From positions 1-64,000 of the forward strand of contig DATJNA010000256.1 of the NCBI GenBank assembly GCA_035508435.1: a stretch of 64,000 nucleotides of DNA. Direction: 5' to 3'. Position 1 is the first letter of the stretch. Each line of letters begins with the position of its first letter. This DNA comes from JASHVB01 sp035508435. GTDB lineage: Bacteria; Pseudomonadota; Alphaproteobacteria; Acetobacterales; Acetobacteraceae. Position numbers and translations under genes: made by a program. Of the stretch, positions 27,821 through 36,314 are shown one piece after another. Below the pieces are notes generated by a model. The model was not told the origin of the DNA. It worked only from the letters and a program-made list of their open reading frames with translations, and ran no database searches.

Positions 27821-28702
27821 CTACGCCACGGGTACGGCCGGCACCAGCAGCCGCAGCACCACCATCCAGGGATAGCGCGTATCAAGCACCATGCCGTCCG
27901 GACCGGCCAAGACACCCTCGGCCGTGACCGGCACGTGCTTCATCGTCACCGCGTCGTCCACGTTGCCGCCGATCACTGCGATCTGCCCCGGCACCGACGT
28001 ATCCACCACGATGTCGCAATGCGCCGGGAACAGACCGGCTGGCAGGTCATCGTAGGTCAGCGACGCCGCGTGGCCGCGCCCCATGCAGATCAGGTCGCCC
28101 GGCTGCGGGGCATAGGCCGTAGGGCGCTCGGCGACCACGTCCCAGCCGGTCACGGCGCCCGTCGCCATCTGCTTGGCGATGTTGATGTAGCGGGCGTGGT
28201 CCGCGGCATAGGGAAAGCCGTGGGCGGCCCCGGCAATGCGCATGACGTAGGATATGAACGCGGCGGACCAGGCGAATTCACCATCCTGATCAGCCGGGAA
28301 TTCGTGGCCGTCCGCGTCGTGCTTGCCGGTCCAGGCGGACTCCGGAGAGCCGGCGTCCAGTCCCAGCCACCAGTATTCGCCGACCCGCTGCCACAGGCCG
28401 GGCTCGCGTTCCGGCTTGTCCTCGGGCGCAGGGCGCGGGCGGGTGCCCGGGGGATCGTCGTCCACCGGTTCGCCGAACAAGCGCCACTCGCGCAGCGCGA
28501 TGGCGACGACCGAGGCGCGGGAGAGTGGCTCGTAGGGCGTGCGAGCGAACGGCGGGACCTGGGCGTCAGGCGGTTTCGGCACGGTGCATCCGGGGAGAGA
28601 GAGCAGGGAGAGGGCACATGTCAGGGAGAACAGCGATGCGACGATGATGCGGCGGGGCGGGGGTTTTCCTGTGCGCCTGCCTGGCCGGCGGTTCCGCGGC
28701 AT
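27821..28702 (-). CDS. DUF2272 domain lipoprotein
   Basis: A 293-residue protein. After a basic start of about 20 residues comes a hydrophobic stretch and a lipobox-like LSLPGC near residue 38. The remainder matches the DUF2272 layout: VVAIALREWRLFGEP near 65, the block FAWSAAFISYVMRIAG near 142, and PQPGDLICMGRGH near 197. The pattern resembles CHAP/NlpC-type peptidases with a Cys/His scheme, but catalytic residues cannot be assigned with certainty. The ATG at 28702 lies 6 bp after the mtnA stop, so it is probably the last gene of that operon. Confidence 0.75.
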   Translation of the reverse strand: MPRNRRPGRRTGKPPPRRIIVASLFSLTCALSLLSLPGCTVPKPPDAQVPPFARTPYEPLSRASVVAIALREWRLFGEPVDDDPPGTRPRPAPEDKPEREPGLWQRVGEYWWLGLDAGSPESAWTGKHDADGHEFPADQDGEFAWSAAFISYVMRIAGAAHGFPYAADHARYINIAKQMATGAVTGWDVVAERPTAYAPQPGDLICMGRGHAASLTYDDLPAGLFPAHCDIVVDTSVPGQIAVIGGNVDDAVTMKHVPVTAEGVLAGPDGMVLDTRYPWMVVLRLLVPAVPVA

Positions 28703-28708
28703 GCGGCG

Positions 28709-29806
28709 TTACGCGGCAAACTCGGGAAACAGCCCGGTCAGTCCCGCGACACTTGCCTCGCAGCGGCCGCGCTCGGTGATCAGGCCGGCGAGCAATCGCG
28801 CCGGGGTCACGTCGAACGCCGGGTTGGCGGCGGCGCTCTCCAGCGGCGTCACCCGCACGGTTGCCACCCGCCCGTCCGCCATCCGGCCGGTCACGTCGGT
28901 GACCTCGGCGCCGGCACGCTCCTCGATCGGGATTTCGGCGACGCCATCCGACAGGGTCCAATCGATCGTGGAGGATGGCATCGCCGCCCAGAACGGCACC
29001 GCGTTATCGCGCGCCGCCAGCGCCTTCAGATAGGTGCCGATCTTGTTGGCGACGTCGCCCGCGCGGGTCACCCGGTCGGCACCGACGATCGCCAGGTCAA
29101 CTGCGCCATGCTGCATCAGGTGCCCGCCGGCATTGTCCGCGACCACGGTATGCGGCACGCCATGCTTGCCCAGCTCCCAGGCGGTCAGTGCCGCGCCCTG
29201 GTTGCGGGGCCGCGTCTCGTCCACCCAGACATGCACGTCCACCCCGGCGTTATGCGCGGTATAGATCGGCGCCAGCGCGGTGCCCCAGTCCACCGTCGCG
29301 AGCCAGCCGGCATTGCAGTGGGTCAGCACGTTGACCCGGCCGCCGCCCTTGCGCGCCGCCGCCTCCCGGAGCAATGGCAGGCCGTGGCGGCCGATCGCCT
29401 CGTTCTGAGCCACGTCCTCGTCGGCGATCGCCGCAGCTTCGGCATAAGCGACGGCCACCCGATCCGCGGGGAGCGTATTGCGCAGCCGGGTCAGCATCCG
29501 ATCGAGCGCCCAGCGCAGGTTCACCGCGGTGGGGCGCGTGCCCGCCAGCATCGCGGCGTCGCGCTCCATGGCGTCGGTGGACGCAGTCGCCCGCAGCGCC
29601 AGGCACAGGCCATACGCCGCCAGCGCCCCGATCAGCGGCGCGCCGCGCGCCTGCATGGCGCGGATCGCATGCACCGCGTCGACCACCTCGGTCAGGCGCA
29701 GCACCTCGAGCGCCCAGGGCAGCTTCGTCTGGTCGATGATGTGCACCGACCAGCCGTCGTCGCGGTCCACCCAGACGCTGCGATAGGCAACGCCGTCGAT
29801 CTTCAT
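28709..29806 (-). CDS. mtnA: S-methyl-5-thioribose-1-phosphate isomerase
   Basis: A 365-residue aldose-ketose isomerase of the eIF2B-like family, which converts methylthioribose-1-phosphate to the ribulose form in methionine salvage. The early motif QARGAPLIGALAAYGL is typical; the catalytic Cys is in THCNAG near residue 162 and the Asp in GADRV near 240. Length and ends agree with the family. Its start overlaps the UPF0262 stop in ATGA. No other methionine-salvage genes are nearby. Confidence 0.92.
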   Translation of the reverse strand: MKIDGVAYRSVWVDRDDGWSVHIIDQTKLPWALEVLRLTEVVDAVHAIRAMQARGAPLIGALAAYGLCLALRATASTDAMERDAAMLAGTRPTAVNLRWALDRMLTRLRNTLPADRVAVAYAEAAAIADEDVAQNEAIGRHGLPLLREAAARKGGGRVNVLTHCNAGWLATVDWGTALAPIYTAHNAGVDVHVWVDETRPRNQGAALTAWELGKHGVPHTVVADNAGGHLMQHGAVDLAIVGADRVTRAGDVANKIGTYLKALAARDNAVPFWAAMPSSTIDWTLSDGVAEIPIEERAGAEVTDVTGRMADGRVATVRVTPLESAAANPAFDVTPARLLAGLITERGRCEASVAGLTGLFPEFAA

Positions 29807-30300
29807 CGCGCCGCCACCCTCTGGTGCAGCACGCAGAGCAAGGTGAACAAGCGCCGCGCGGTGTCGAAATCGATATCGATTTTGCCGTGCAGCCGCGCGC
29901 GCATCAGCTCGGCGCCCTCGTTGTGCAGGCCGCGGCGTCCCATGTCGACCGCCTGAATCCGTTCCATGCGTCCCTCCTGCACCGCATGGATATGGCTGTC
30001 CACCAGCATCTGGTAGTCCTTGATCAGCGAGCGGAACGGTCCCAGCGCGAGGCCGATCGCCGCCAGTGGCGCATCGTTGTCATGGCGGATGTCAAATACC
30101 AGCCGCCCGTCGCGGATGCCGAGGTGCAGCGCGAAGGGGCCGTCGGCGTCACGCGGCTGCTTGGCGCCGAGCGGGGCGAAGCGGTTGGCGGCAACCAGAT
30201 CGGCCACCGCCTGCGCGCGGTCCGCCTCGATCAGCGGCGGCAGGCTGGCGGCGCCGTCATCCTCCAGCACCACCCGGGACAGCCGCGCCGCGCCCGTCAT
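29803..30300 (-). CDS. UPF0262 family protein
   Basis: A 165-residue protein of the UPF0262 family, a conserved alphaproteobacterial group of unknown function. Typical blocks are EADRAQAVADLVAANRF near residue 25, FDIRHDND near 70 and GPFRSLIKDYQMLVDSH near 88. No signal or membrane segment. The ATG at 30300 overlaps the DUF983 stop (ATGA) and its own stop overlaps the mtnA start, so all three genes are translationally coupled. Confidence 0.85.
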   Translation of the reverse strand: MTGAARLSRVVLEDDGAASLPPLIEADRAQAVADLVAANRFAPLGAKQPRDADGPFALHLGIRDGRLVFDIRHDNDAPLAAIGLALGPFRSLIKDYQMLVDSHIHAVQEGRMERIQAVDMGRRGLHNEGAELMRARLHGKIDIDFDTARRLFTLLCVLHQRVAAR

Positions 30301-30716
30301 GCGTCGTTGGGGTCGGATTTCAGCAGGTTGAGCCGCAGCATCAGCCCGACCGTGCCACCCTTCACCGGCCGCAGCAGCCCCAACGCGAGGACCAGCGTCA
30401 GCGGCACGAAGATCGCCCACAGCAGCCATTGCGGCGGGTCTTGCTCGCGCTGGAGGACCACCAGCAGCGGCACCACGATGTGGCCGACGATCAGGATGGT
30501 GAAATAGGGCGGTGCGTCGTCGGCCCGAGCGAGGCCAAGCGGTGCGCCGCAATGGCGGCATTCCGGCACCACGCGCAGGAAGCCGTTGAACAGGTGGGTC
30601 TGACCGCAGGCGGGGCAGCGGCCGAGCAAGCCTCGGCCGATCGCGGTGCCGAGCGGGGGCATCGGCCAGGGCGGCGGCTCCGGAGTGGTATCCGGCTGCC
30701 AGCGGGTAACAGGCAT
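30297..30716 (-). CDS. DUF983 membrane protein
   Basis: A 139-residue protein with a zinc-ribbon-like start (RCPACGQTHLF and later CRHCGAP) followed by two membrane helices (about residues 65-87 and 96-117) and a short basic tail. This matches DUF983, a family conserved next to UPF0262 in Alphaproteobacteria. The ATG at 30716 was chosen because the frame upstream runs antisense through the racemase gene. It is the first gene of the DUF983/UPF0262/mtnA operon. Function unknown. Confidence 0.82.
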   Translation of the reverse strand: MPVTRWQPDTTPEPPPWPMPPLGTAIGRGLLGRCPACGQTHLFNGFLRVVPECRHCGAPLGLARADDAPPYFTILIVGHIVVPLLVVLQREQDPPQWLLWAIFVPLTLVLALGLLRPVKGGTVGLMLRLNLLKSDPNDA

Positions 30717-30836
30717 GCGGCGTAATCCTTGCGGGTCGGCGCAGGTGCCGGGCGCTACGCCAGGCGGTGCTGCGTTGCAACAGCAAAGTGGGCAGGCTTG
30801 ATCCGCACCGCCAGGGCGCCGAGACTGGTTGCTGCC

Positions 30837-31508
30837 ATGCATCGCATCCTGGTTATCAATCCCAACTCCTCCCACGCTTGCTCCGCCGGCATCGACGCCG
30901 CGCTGGCGCCGTTCCGATGGCGCGGGGGCCCGAGCTTCGACGTGGCGACGCTCGCCGAAGGCCCGCCCGCCATCTACGACTGGCGCGACTGGCATGCGGT
31001 GGTGGACCCGATGTGCCGGCTGATCGCGCGCGAACCCGCCGACGTCTATGTGGTGGCCTGCGGGTCGGACCCAGGGATCGAGGCGGCCCGCGCCGTGACG
31101 CGGCAGCCGGTGTTCGGCGTGTTCCGCTCGGCGGTCGCGGCGGCGGTGGCCCGGGCCGAGCGCTTCGGGGTGATCGCGATCGTCGCCAGCAGCGAGGCAC
31201 GGCATCGCGCGGCACTGCGGGCGATGGGGCTGGAGGCGCGGCTCGCGGCAGAAGTGCCGCTGAACGTGTCGATGGAGACCTTGCTCGAGCCGGTCACGGC
31301 CCGCGCCCGCATGGCGGCAGCGGCAAAGCTGCTGACGGAGGCGGGCGCCGAGACCATCGTGCTGGCCTGCACCGGCATGGCGCATCACCGCGCGGCGGTG
31401 GAAGACGCGGCCGGTGTCCCGGTCATCGAACCTTGTCAGGCCGCCGCCGCGCAGGCCTTGTTGGCGACATGCCCCGGACAGACGGCAGGCTCCGCCGGCA
31501 TGGCATAG
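30837..31508 (+). CDS. Aspartate/glutamate racemase superfamily protein
   Basis: A 223-residue protein of the Asp/Glu/hydantoin racemase fold. It starts HRILVINPNSS, typical of the hydantoin racemase branch. Two cysteines lie in the right places: VVACGSDPG near residue 80 and VLACTGMAHH near 181. These would be the two catalytic bases for proton abstraction. The substrate is not evident; no hydantoinase genes are near. The stop codon lies inside a 36-bp sequence that is repeated 29 bp downstream. Confidence 0.8.
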   Translation: MHRILVINPNSSHACSAGIDAALAPFRWRGGPSFDVATLAEGPPAIYDWRDWHAVVDPMCRLIAREPADVYVVACGSDPGIEAARAVTRQPVFGVFRSAVAAAVARAERFGVIAIVASSEARHRAALRAMGLEARLAAEVPLNVSMETLLEPVTARARMAAAAKLLTEAGAETIVLACTGMAHHRAAVEDAAGVPVIEPCQAAAAQALLATCPGQTAGSAGMA

Positions 31509-31595
31509 GCCAGCGCGGACCAGGCCAGGCTTGGGGGCGGAAGGTCAAGGGAGCCGTCCCCGGCATGGCGTAGGCCAGCGCTGACCAGGCCAGGC
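31495..31595. repeat. 36-bp direct repeat that includes a stop codon
   Basis: 31495-31530 and 31560-31595 are 36-bp copies with two differences, separated by 29 bp. The first copy contains the last codons and TAG of the racemase gene (GGCATGGCATAG); the second reproduces them as GGCATGGCGTAG outside the gene. Confidence 0.9.
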
Positions 31596-31607
31596 GGGCC
31601 GATCGGT

Positions 31608-32512
31608 CTATCGGTTCGAGGCGTTCGGTCGCGTTCCCGGGTCGTCGGCGGCGGCGTTCAGCAGCCACTCCCGGAACGCCGCGAGAGCGCCGGTAACCGG
31701 CACACCCGCCGGATGCACCAGGTAATATGCAAAGTCCGCCGGCACGCTCTCGGCGACCGGCCGCACCAGCCGCCCCGCCTCCAGGTCCGGCCGCGCCAGC
31801 ACGGACCGCGCCAGCGCCACGCCCAACCCGTCCACCGCGGCGCGCAGCAGCAGCCCCGCCTCGCTGAAACTCGGCCCGCGCCGGGGCGGCGGCACCACGC
31901 CCAGCGCGTGGAACCATGCCGCCCAGGGCTGCGTCGGACTGTGCAGCAGCGCAGCGTCCCGCAGCGCCGCCAGCGACCGCGGCAGCCGGCCGCCGGCGAA
32001 ATCCGGACTGCAAACCGGAAACACTTGCTCCGCCATCAACCGCGTTGCGGTCAGGCCGCGCCACGCCCCTGGGCCGTAGCGCACCGCCACGTCCACGCGG
32101 TCGCGGGCGAAATCCACCAGTTCCTGGCTGGCGCGGATATTGACCTCGATCCCGGGGTGCCGCGCCTGGAAGTCTGCCAGGCGCGGGATCAGCCAGTGCG
32201 TCGCGAAGGCCGGCAGCACGCTGACGGTCAGCGCGTGGGGCGATCGTCCGCGCACCGCCGCAACCCCGTCCGCAATGCGCCCCAGCGCATCCCGCATCAC
32301 GGCGGCGAGCGCCGTCCCCTCCGGCGTCAGCGCCACACCGCGCCGTCCGCGCACGAACAAGGCCGCCCCAGCTCCTGCTCCAGTGATTTTATTTGATGGC
32401 TGATGGCGCCGTGGGTGATGTGCAGCTCCTCCGCCGCACCGCTGAAATTGCCGTTTCTTGCGGCGGATTCGAAGGTTCTCAGCGCGGTGAGGGAAGGCAG
32501 ACGGTCGGACAT
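31608..32512 (-). pseudogene. LysR-family regulator with a one-base frameshift
   Basis: Two reading frames together make one GcvA-like LysR regulator of about 300 residues. The first, from ATG at 32512, encodes the helix-turn-helix (LTALRTFESAARNGNFSGAA, then HITHGAISHQIKSLEQELGRP) and then runs into a premature stop. The rest, from LFVRGRRGVALTPEG to the C-terminus at 31608, continues in another frame as a normal effector-binding domain. One missing base near 32362, in the CGGCC of the family phrase GRPLFVRG, explains the shift. It may be a pseudogene or a sequencing error. It is divergent from the PNPOx-like gene. Confidence 0.8.
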
Positions 32513-32637
32513 GATATGAAGCCGATTCATAGTACGCGTGAGCAAAGATCGTTGCTCCGCCCGGCTCGGCAAGCCCACTTGGGTGGCTCCACGCGCCCCT
32601 CGCCGGACGCGACGACCTTGCCAGCAAGGAGTCCGCC

Positions 32638-33162
32638 ATGACCCGCGCCTTCACCCGCCTTGCATATACGGACTCGGTCCGCGAAGCGCAGCGCCGCAAC
32701 GGCTCGCGGGAGCATAATGACCGCATGGCCCAGCGCCCGCCGGAACGCGATTCACTGCCGGAGGAGATGCAGGCCCGGATCGCCGCCGCCAACAGCATCA
32801 TCGTTGGCACTGCCAGCCTGGAGGGCTGGCCGCATCTGCAGCATCGCGGCGGCCCGCGCGGCTTCATCAAAGTACTCGGCCCGCGCCGCCTGGCGTTCGC
32901 CGACTTCTCCGGCAGCCGCCAGTACATCACGATCGGCAATCTGGCAGAGAACGACCGCGTCTTCCTGCTGCTGATCGACTATGCCGCGCGCACCCGCCTG
33001 AAAATCTGGGGTCGCGCCCGCGTGGTGGAGGACGACCCCGCGTTGCTGGAGCTGGTGCGCGATCCGGACTATCGGGCACGGGTGGAACGCGCGATCGTCA
33101 TCGATGTGGCAGCGTGGGACACCAATTGCAGCAGCCACATCCCGCATCTGGTGGCAGCGTAG
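32638..33162 (+). CDS. Pyridoxamine 5'-phosphate oxidase-like flavin protein
   Basis: A 174-residue protein of the PNPOx-like split-barrel fold, likely binding FMN or F420. The family start RLAYTDSVREAQRRNGSR is present, then the barrel phrases GTASLEGWPHLQHRGGPRG and NLAENDRVFLLLIDY. The ending is odd: related proteins read NCPQHIPxR and continue for some residues, while this one reads NCSSHIPHLVAA and stops, and its last codons open a tandem repeat array. The ATG at 32638 follows AAGGAG. It is divergent from the broken LysR gene, its probable regulator. Confidence 0.78.
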   Translation: MTRAFTRLAYTDSVREAQRRNGSREHNDRMAQRPPERDSLPEEMQARIAAANSIIVGTASLEGWPHLQHRGGPRGFIKVLGPRRLAFADFSGSRQYITIGNLAENDRVFLLLIDYAARTRLKIWGRARVVEDDPALLELVRDPDYRARVERAIVIDVAAWDTNCSSHIPHLVAA

Positions 33163-33298
33163 CTGAATGTGGAAGCGTAGCTGGATGGGGAAGGCGTAGC
33201 TGGATGGGGAAGGCGTAGCTGGATGGGGAAGGCGTAGCTGGATGGGGAAGGCTTAGCTGGGCGTGGGAGCGTAGATGAACATGGCAGCGCAGGTGAAT
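33151..33298. repeat. Eight tandem 18/19-bp repeats starting at a stop codon
   Basis: Eight units run from 33151 to 33298; the middle four are 19 bp with core GGGGAAGGCGTAGCTGGAT and the outer ones 18 bp and more diverged. The first unit, GTGGCAGCGTAG and on, is the end of the PNPOx-like gene (Val-Ala-Ala-stop), so the gene's stop codon is reiterated along the array. Confidence 0.95.
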
Positions 33299-33609
33299 GA
33301 CGGCGCCCGCCGGCGTTGTCTGGTGCCTCTGGGTTTTGCGTTCGTGCCGCGGCGAGGGTTCGTTGGTTCTCACACAGTTTGCCGGAAGCGAGGCAAGGCT
33401 TCACCAGGCAGATGAATTGACTGCGTCCCGCGACCGCGGAGCCACGCATAGCTGGATCTTGGTGAACCTTCCCGCCACTTGGCTGAAGCTTCGTCGGAAA
33501 TTCCGACAGCGCAAACCGCACGGGCCCGCAACAGTACCCCGGCGGATGACGTGCCAAGCCGTCAAACAACCGGTGAGCATGTTGTGCCTATCCTGAACCT
33601 TCCTCGGCT
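33299..33609. other. Intergenic stretch with a third copy of the TTCTCACA element
   Basis: TTCTCACACAG begins at about 33356 and is followed after 24 bp by GGCTTCACCAGG, the same layout as the two copies at 16881 and 17006; the flank AGGGTTCGTTGG also resembles that of the first copy (AGGGTTCCCGG). No gene is seen between the repeat array and flgD. Confidence 0.5.
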
Positions 33610-34281
33610 TCAATTCGCCACGGACGTGATCGAATTGAATGGCACCGCCAGCGCGCCGAGCTGCAACTGCACGGTGTTGTTCGTCTCCGAAACGCCCGTC
33701 GCCGTGCCGGTCACGGTGAAGGTCAGCGTGCCGGTCGTGCCCGTGGCGCTCTGGCCGGTCGGCACCAGCGTATAGACCCCGTTCGGCAGCGGGTCACCGG
33801 CACTATCGGTGCCATTCCACGTCCAGGTATTATTGCCCGCCTTGGCGTTGAACGACCCGCTATAGACCGTTACCCCCGACGAATTGGTGATGACGACCGA
33901 CACCGGCTCCGCCGCGGGCGCATTGATGGTTGCCGTCGCCGAGCCGTTCTGTAGCGGCACCTGCGTCGATTGCACGGTGACCTGCTTGCCGATCATCTGC
34001 CCGCCCTGGATCACTTCACTGCCCTGGGTCAACTGGATCAACTGGGTCAGGCTCTGGTTGGTCTCGATCTGTTGCTCTACCGAGGAGAATTGCACCAGCT
34101 CGCTGGTGAACTGATCGGTGTCCATCGGACTGGTCGGGTCCTGGTTCTGCAACTGCGTCATCAGCATGTTGAGGAAATCGGTGAAATTGCCGTCGAGCGA
34201 CGCCAGCGGATTGCTGGCATTCTGCGACCCCGTGCCGGCGGTGGCGGCGTTCTGTTGGGCGGCGACCGAGGCGAGACTCAT
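33610..34281 (-). CDS. flgD: Flagellar hook-capping protein FlgD
   Basis: A 223-residue FlgD. The N-terminal hook-cap block is clear (NFTDFLNMLMTQLQNQDPTS, then QFTSELVQFSSVEQQIETN), followed by the Ig-like/Tudor part with NAKAGNNTWTWNGTDSAG and LPNGVYTL. It caps the growing hook and lets FlgE subunits polymerise. Length is normal. It follows fliK with a 14-bp gap on the minus strand, so both are cotranscribed. Confidence 0.93.
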   Translation of the reverse strand: MSLASVAAQQNAATAGTGSQNASNPLASLDGNFTDFLNMLMTQLQNQDPTSPMDTDQFTSELVQFSSVEQQIETNQSLTQLIQLTQGSEVIQGGQMIGKQVTVQSTQVPLQNGSATATINAPAAEPVSVVITNSSGVTVYSGSFNAKAGNNTWTWNGTDSAGDPLPNGVYTLVPTGQSATGTTGTLTFTVTGTATGVSETNNTVQLQLGALAVPFNSITSVAN

Positions 34282-34295
34282 GGCACTGCGACCTT

Positions 34296-35987
34296 TCAGG
34301 CGGTGATGTCGAGGCCGGCGCGCAGCCAGCGCTGCCCCGGGAGCGCCGGGTCGTCCGACGCGGCGTCGGCGGGGTCGTCCGGGTTGGCCTGACCGTCGGG
34401 CCGCGCAGCCGAGCCATTGCCGCCGTTGCCCTGGCCGGAGCCGGCATTGGCGGCCATGCCGCCGTGTGAGCCGGGGGATGGCGCCACCGTCTGCGGTGTC
34501 GCCAGGTGCAGGGTCAGGCTGCGGCCGTCGGCGGGCACGCCCGCCTGGTCCAGGGCATGCTGCAATTGCGGCTGATCGTGCAGCAGCAGGGTCATGGTCT
34601 CCGGCCGCTCGACGGCGATGTCCACGCGGGCCGGCGCGTCCTGCGGACGCTCGATGCGGATTTCCACCTGGCCCAGCTCGGCCGGTTCCAGTCGCAGCGT
34701 CATGCTCTGCGTGCCGTCCGCGGTGCGCGACAGCGACAGCATGGCTGCCGAGACCTGATGCGCGGGTGCGGCAGCGGTGGCGGCGCCCTCCGGTCCGATT
34801 GCATCGGCCACGACCGTGTTGCCGTGCTGACCGGCTGCGCTGTCTGAACCCGGCAATGCGGCGGGAAGCGACGGCAGCGCGGCCGCGACGTCGGAGGCCG
34901 ACGGCGCCATTGGGACCAGCGGCGTACTGGTCGCGGACGCTGCGGACGCGGCAGGAGTTGCCGTCGCATCCAGCGTGCTTCCCGGGTCCGATGCCGCATC
35001 CGTTGCGCGTCCCTGCCATGACTCGATCGACGAGGACGCAGGCCTGGCAGCGCCGGTGTCAGGCGCGGACTCTCGAGCGGAATTCGCCGGACGCTGGACG
35101 GTTTGCTCTGATCCCGCGGGCAGCGATGTGGGCGCGGCCGACAGCGCCAGCGTCGCGGCAGGCGGCATGGCGACCGTGGGGTCCGCCGCTGCGCCACAGG
35201 CATCGGTGGCGGCGGCGGGATGTTGCGATCCATCGCTGTGCTGAAGGGCTGCGCTGGCGTGCCTGCCCGCGGCATTCGCAGCATCGGGTGACGCCGCCAG
35301 TGGTGACGATGGCAGGGCCACCAAAGGTGACGCCCGTGATGCCGTCGTCGTCGAGCCAGACCGCTGCGGTGTCGACACGGCCCCGGTGATTATCGCCTCA
35401 ACGTCCGCCGCGGCGGCCTCGATGCCCCCCGCGGCATCGCCGGAACCAGTCGCATCGTTCGAGCCATTCGTATCGCTCGAGCGCGCCGGTTGTGTGGCAG
35501 CCGGGTCTGTCGCCGAGGCCGGGTCTGTCGCCGAGAGCGATGCTGCCAGCCGTCCCGTCGCCTGTGCCCGCGTTGCGCGGCCGGATCCGGTCTCGCGCGC
35601 GCCCACGACCTCCCGCGGCGGGAGCCGATCGCCGTCTGGCGCCGCCGCTGTCCGGCCGGTGTCGGTCAATGACGTGACGAGCGCGGATTGCGCCGCAGGC
35701 CGCGCATGATCCTGCCATATCGACACCGCTGACGGATGTTCAGCCTCGGCCGCGGCGGTCGTCGGGCTGTTGGCGTCCGATCCGCCGGCGTCCGGTGCCA
35801 ATGACGAACCTGCGTTGGTCGTCGCGATCCCCTGCGATCCATCCGTCGCGGTCTGGCCGAACCGGTGAAGCACGCTCGCGAACGAAGGCACCACCTCGCC
35901 GGTCCGGCTCGATCCACCGGCCGCGGCCGTCGTCGCCGGCGGCGGTGCCGTAGCCATCAATGACGCCAGCGCCAATCCCTGCGCCAT
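34296..35987 (-). CDS. fliK: Flagellar hook-length control protein FliK
   Basis: About 563 residues. The first 400 are Ala/Ser/Thr/Asp-rich and low in complexity, as expected of the ruler part. The C-terminal domain is conserved: MTLRLEPAELGQVEIRIER near residue 437 and RSLTLHLATPQ near 500. FliK measures hook length and switches export from hook to filament. The ATG at 35987 was chosen; one five codons upstream is possible. Within the ruler two copies of GCCGGGTCTGTCGCCGAG (35511-35546) give a small coding repeat. Confidence 0.88.
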   Translation of the reverse strand: MAQGLALASLMATAPPPATTAAAGGSSRTGEVVPSFASVLHRFGQTATDGSQGIATTNAGSSLAPDAGGSDANSPTTAAAEAEHPSAVSIWQDHARPAAQSALVTSLTDTGRTAAAPDGDRLPPREVVGARETGSGRATRAQATGRLAASLSATDPASATDPAATQPARSSDTNGSNDATGSGDAAGGIEAAAADVEAIITGAVSTPQRSGSTTTASRASPLVALPSSPLAASPDAANAAGRHASAALQHSDGSQHPAAATDACGAAADPTVAMPPAATLALSAAPTSLPAGSEQTVQRPANSARESAPDTGAARPASSSIESWQGRATDAASDPGSTLDATATPAASAASATSTPLVPMAPSASDVAAALPSLPAALPGSDSAAGQHGNTVVADAIGPEGAATAAAPAHQVSAAMLSLSRTADGTQSMTLRLEPAELGQVEIRIERPQDAPARVDIAVERPETMTLLLHDQPQLQHALDQAGVPADGRSLTLHLATPQTVAPSPGSHGGMAANAGSGQGNGGNGSAARPDGQANPDDPADAASDDPALPGQRWLRAGLDITA

Positions 35988-36314
35988 CGCGTGCTCCTGC
36001 ATTCGCTGCGGTGGTCTCCAGGCAAATGCCGGGCCAATCGTGTTCTCGTTGCATCCGGCGCAAACGCCGCGCCATGCGGCAGAAACTGCCGGGTTTGCGG
36101 CGCGTGGCTGGCGCAAGCTGCCTGGTGATGGCCGGCGGTCAATGCAAGTTGGCAATCGGCAGAGGCGGCGGGACAGGTCGTGCACCGCGTCGATCGGGAT
36201 CGCCTCGTCGCATTGCTCCTCGCGATGACCGGATGTGCCGGCTGGCACGCTTCCTGCTGATCGGCAGTACGAACGGCCGCAGATAGCGCGGCCCGACGAC
36301 CTAGGAGCCTGCCG
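35988..36314. promoter_or_regulatory. Divergent flagellar intergenic region with a likely sigma-54 site
   Basis: The 327-bp gap separates fliK-flgD from flgE. TGGCACGCTTCCTGCT at 36243-36258 matches sigma-54 consensus in the TGGCAC half and GC doublet (CTGCT instead of TTGCW), oriented toward flgE and 57 bp before its ATG. Just upstream, 36180-36232, is a degenerate copy of the dispersed palindromic repeat (GTCGCATTGCTCCTCGCGATGAC). No clear promoter for the fliK side was found. Confidence 0.55.

Noticed and set aside
27362..27927. Coding interpretation of frames through the 17-bp repeats
   Set aside because: The repeats open several frames at once because the unit lacks stop codons in any phase; no start signal or domain.
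33151..33298. CRISPR array
   Set aside because: Units are contiguous 18-19 bp repeats without unique spacers and no cas genes are present.
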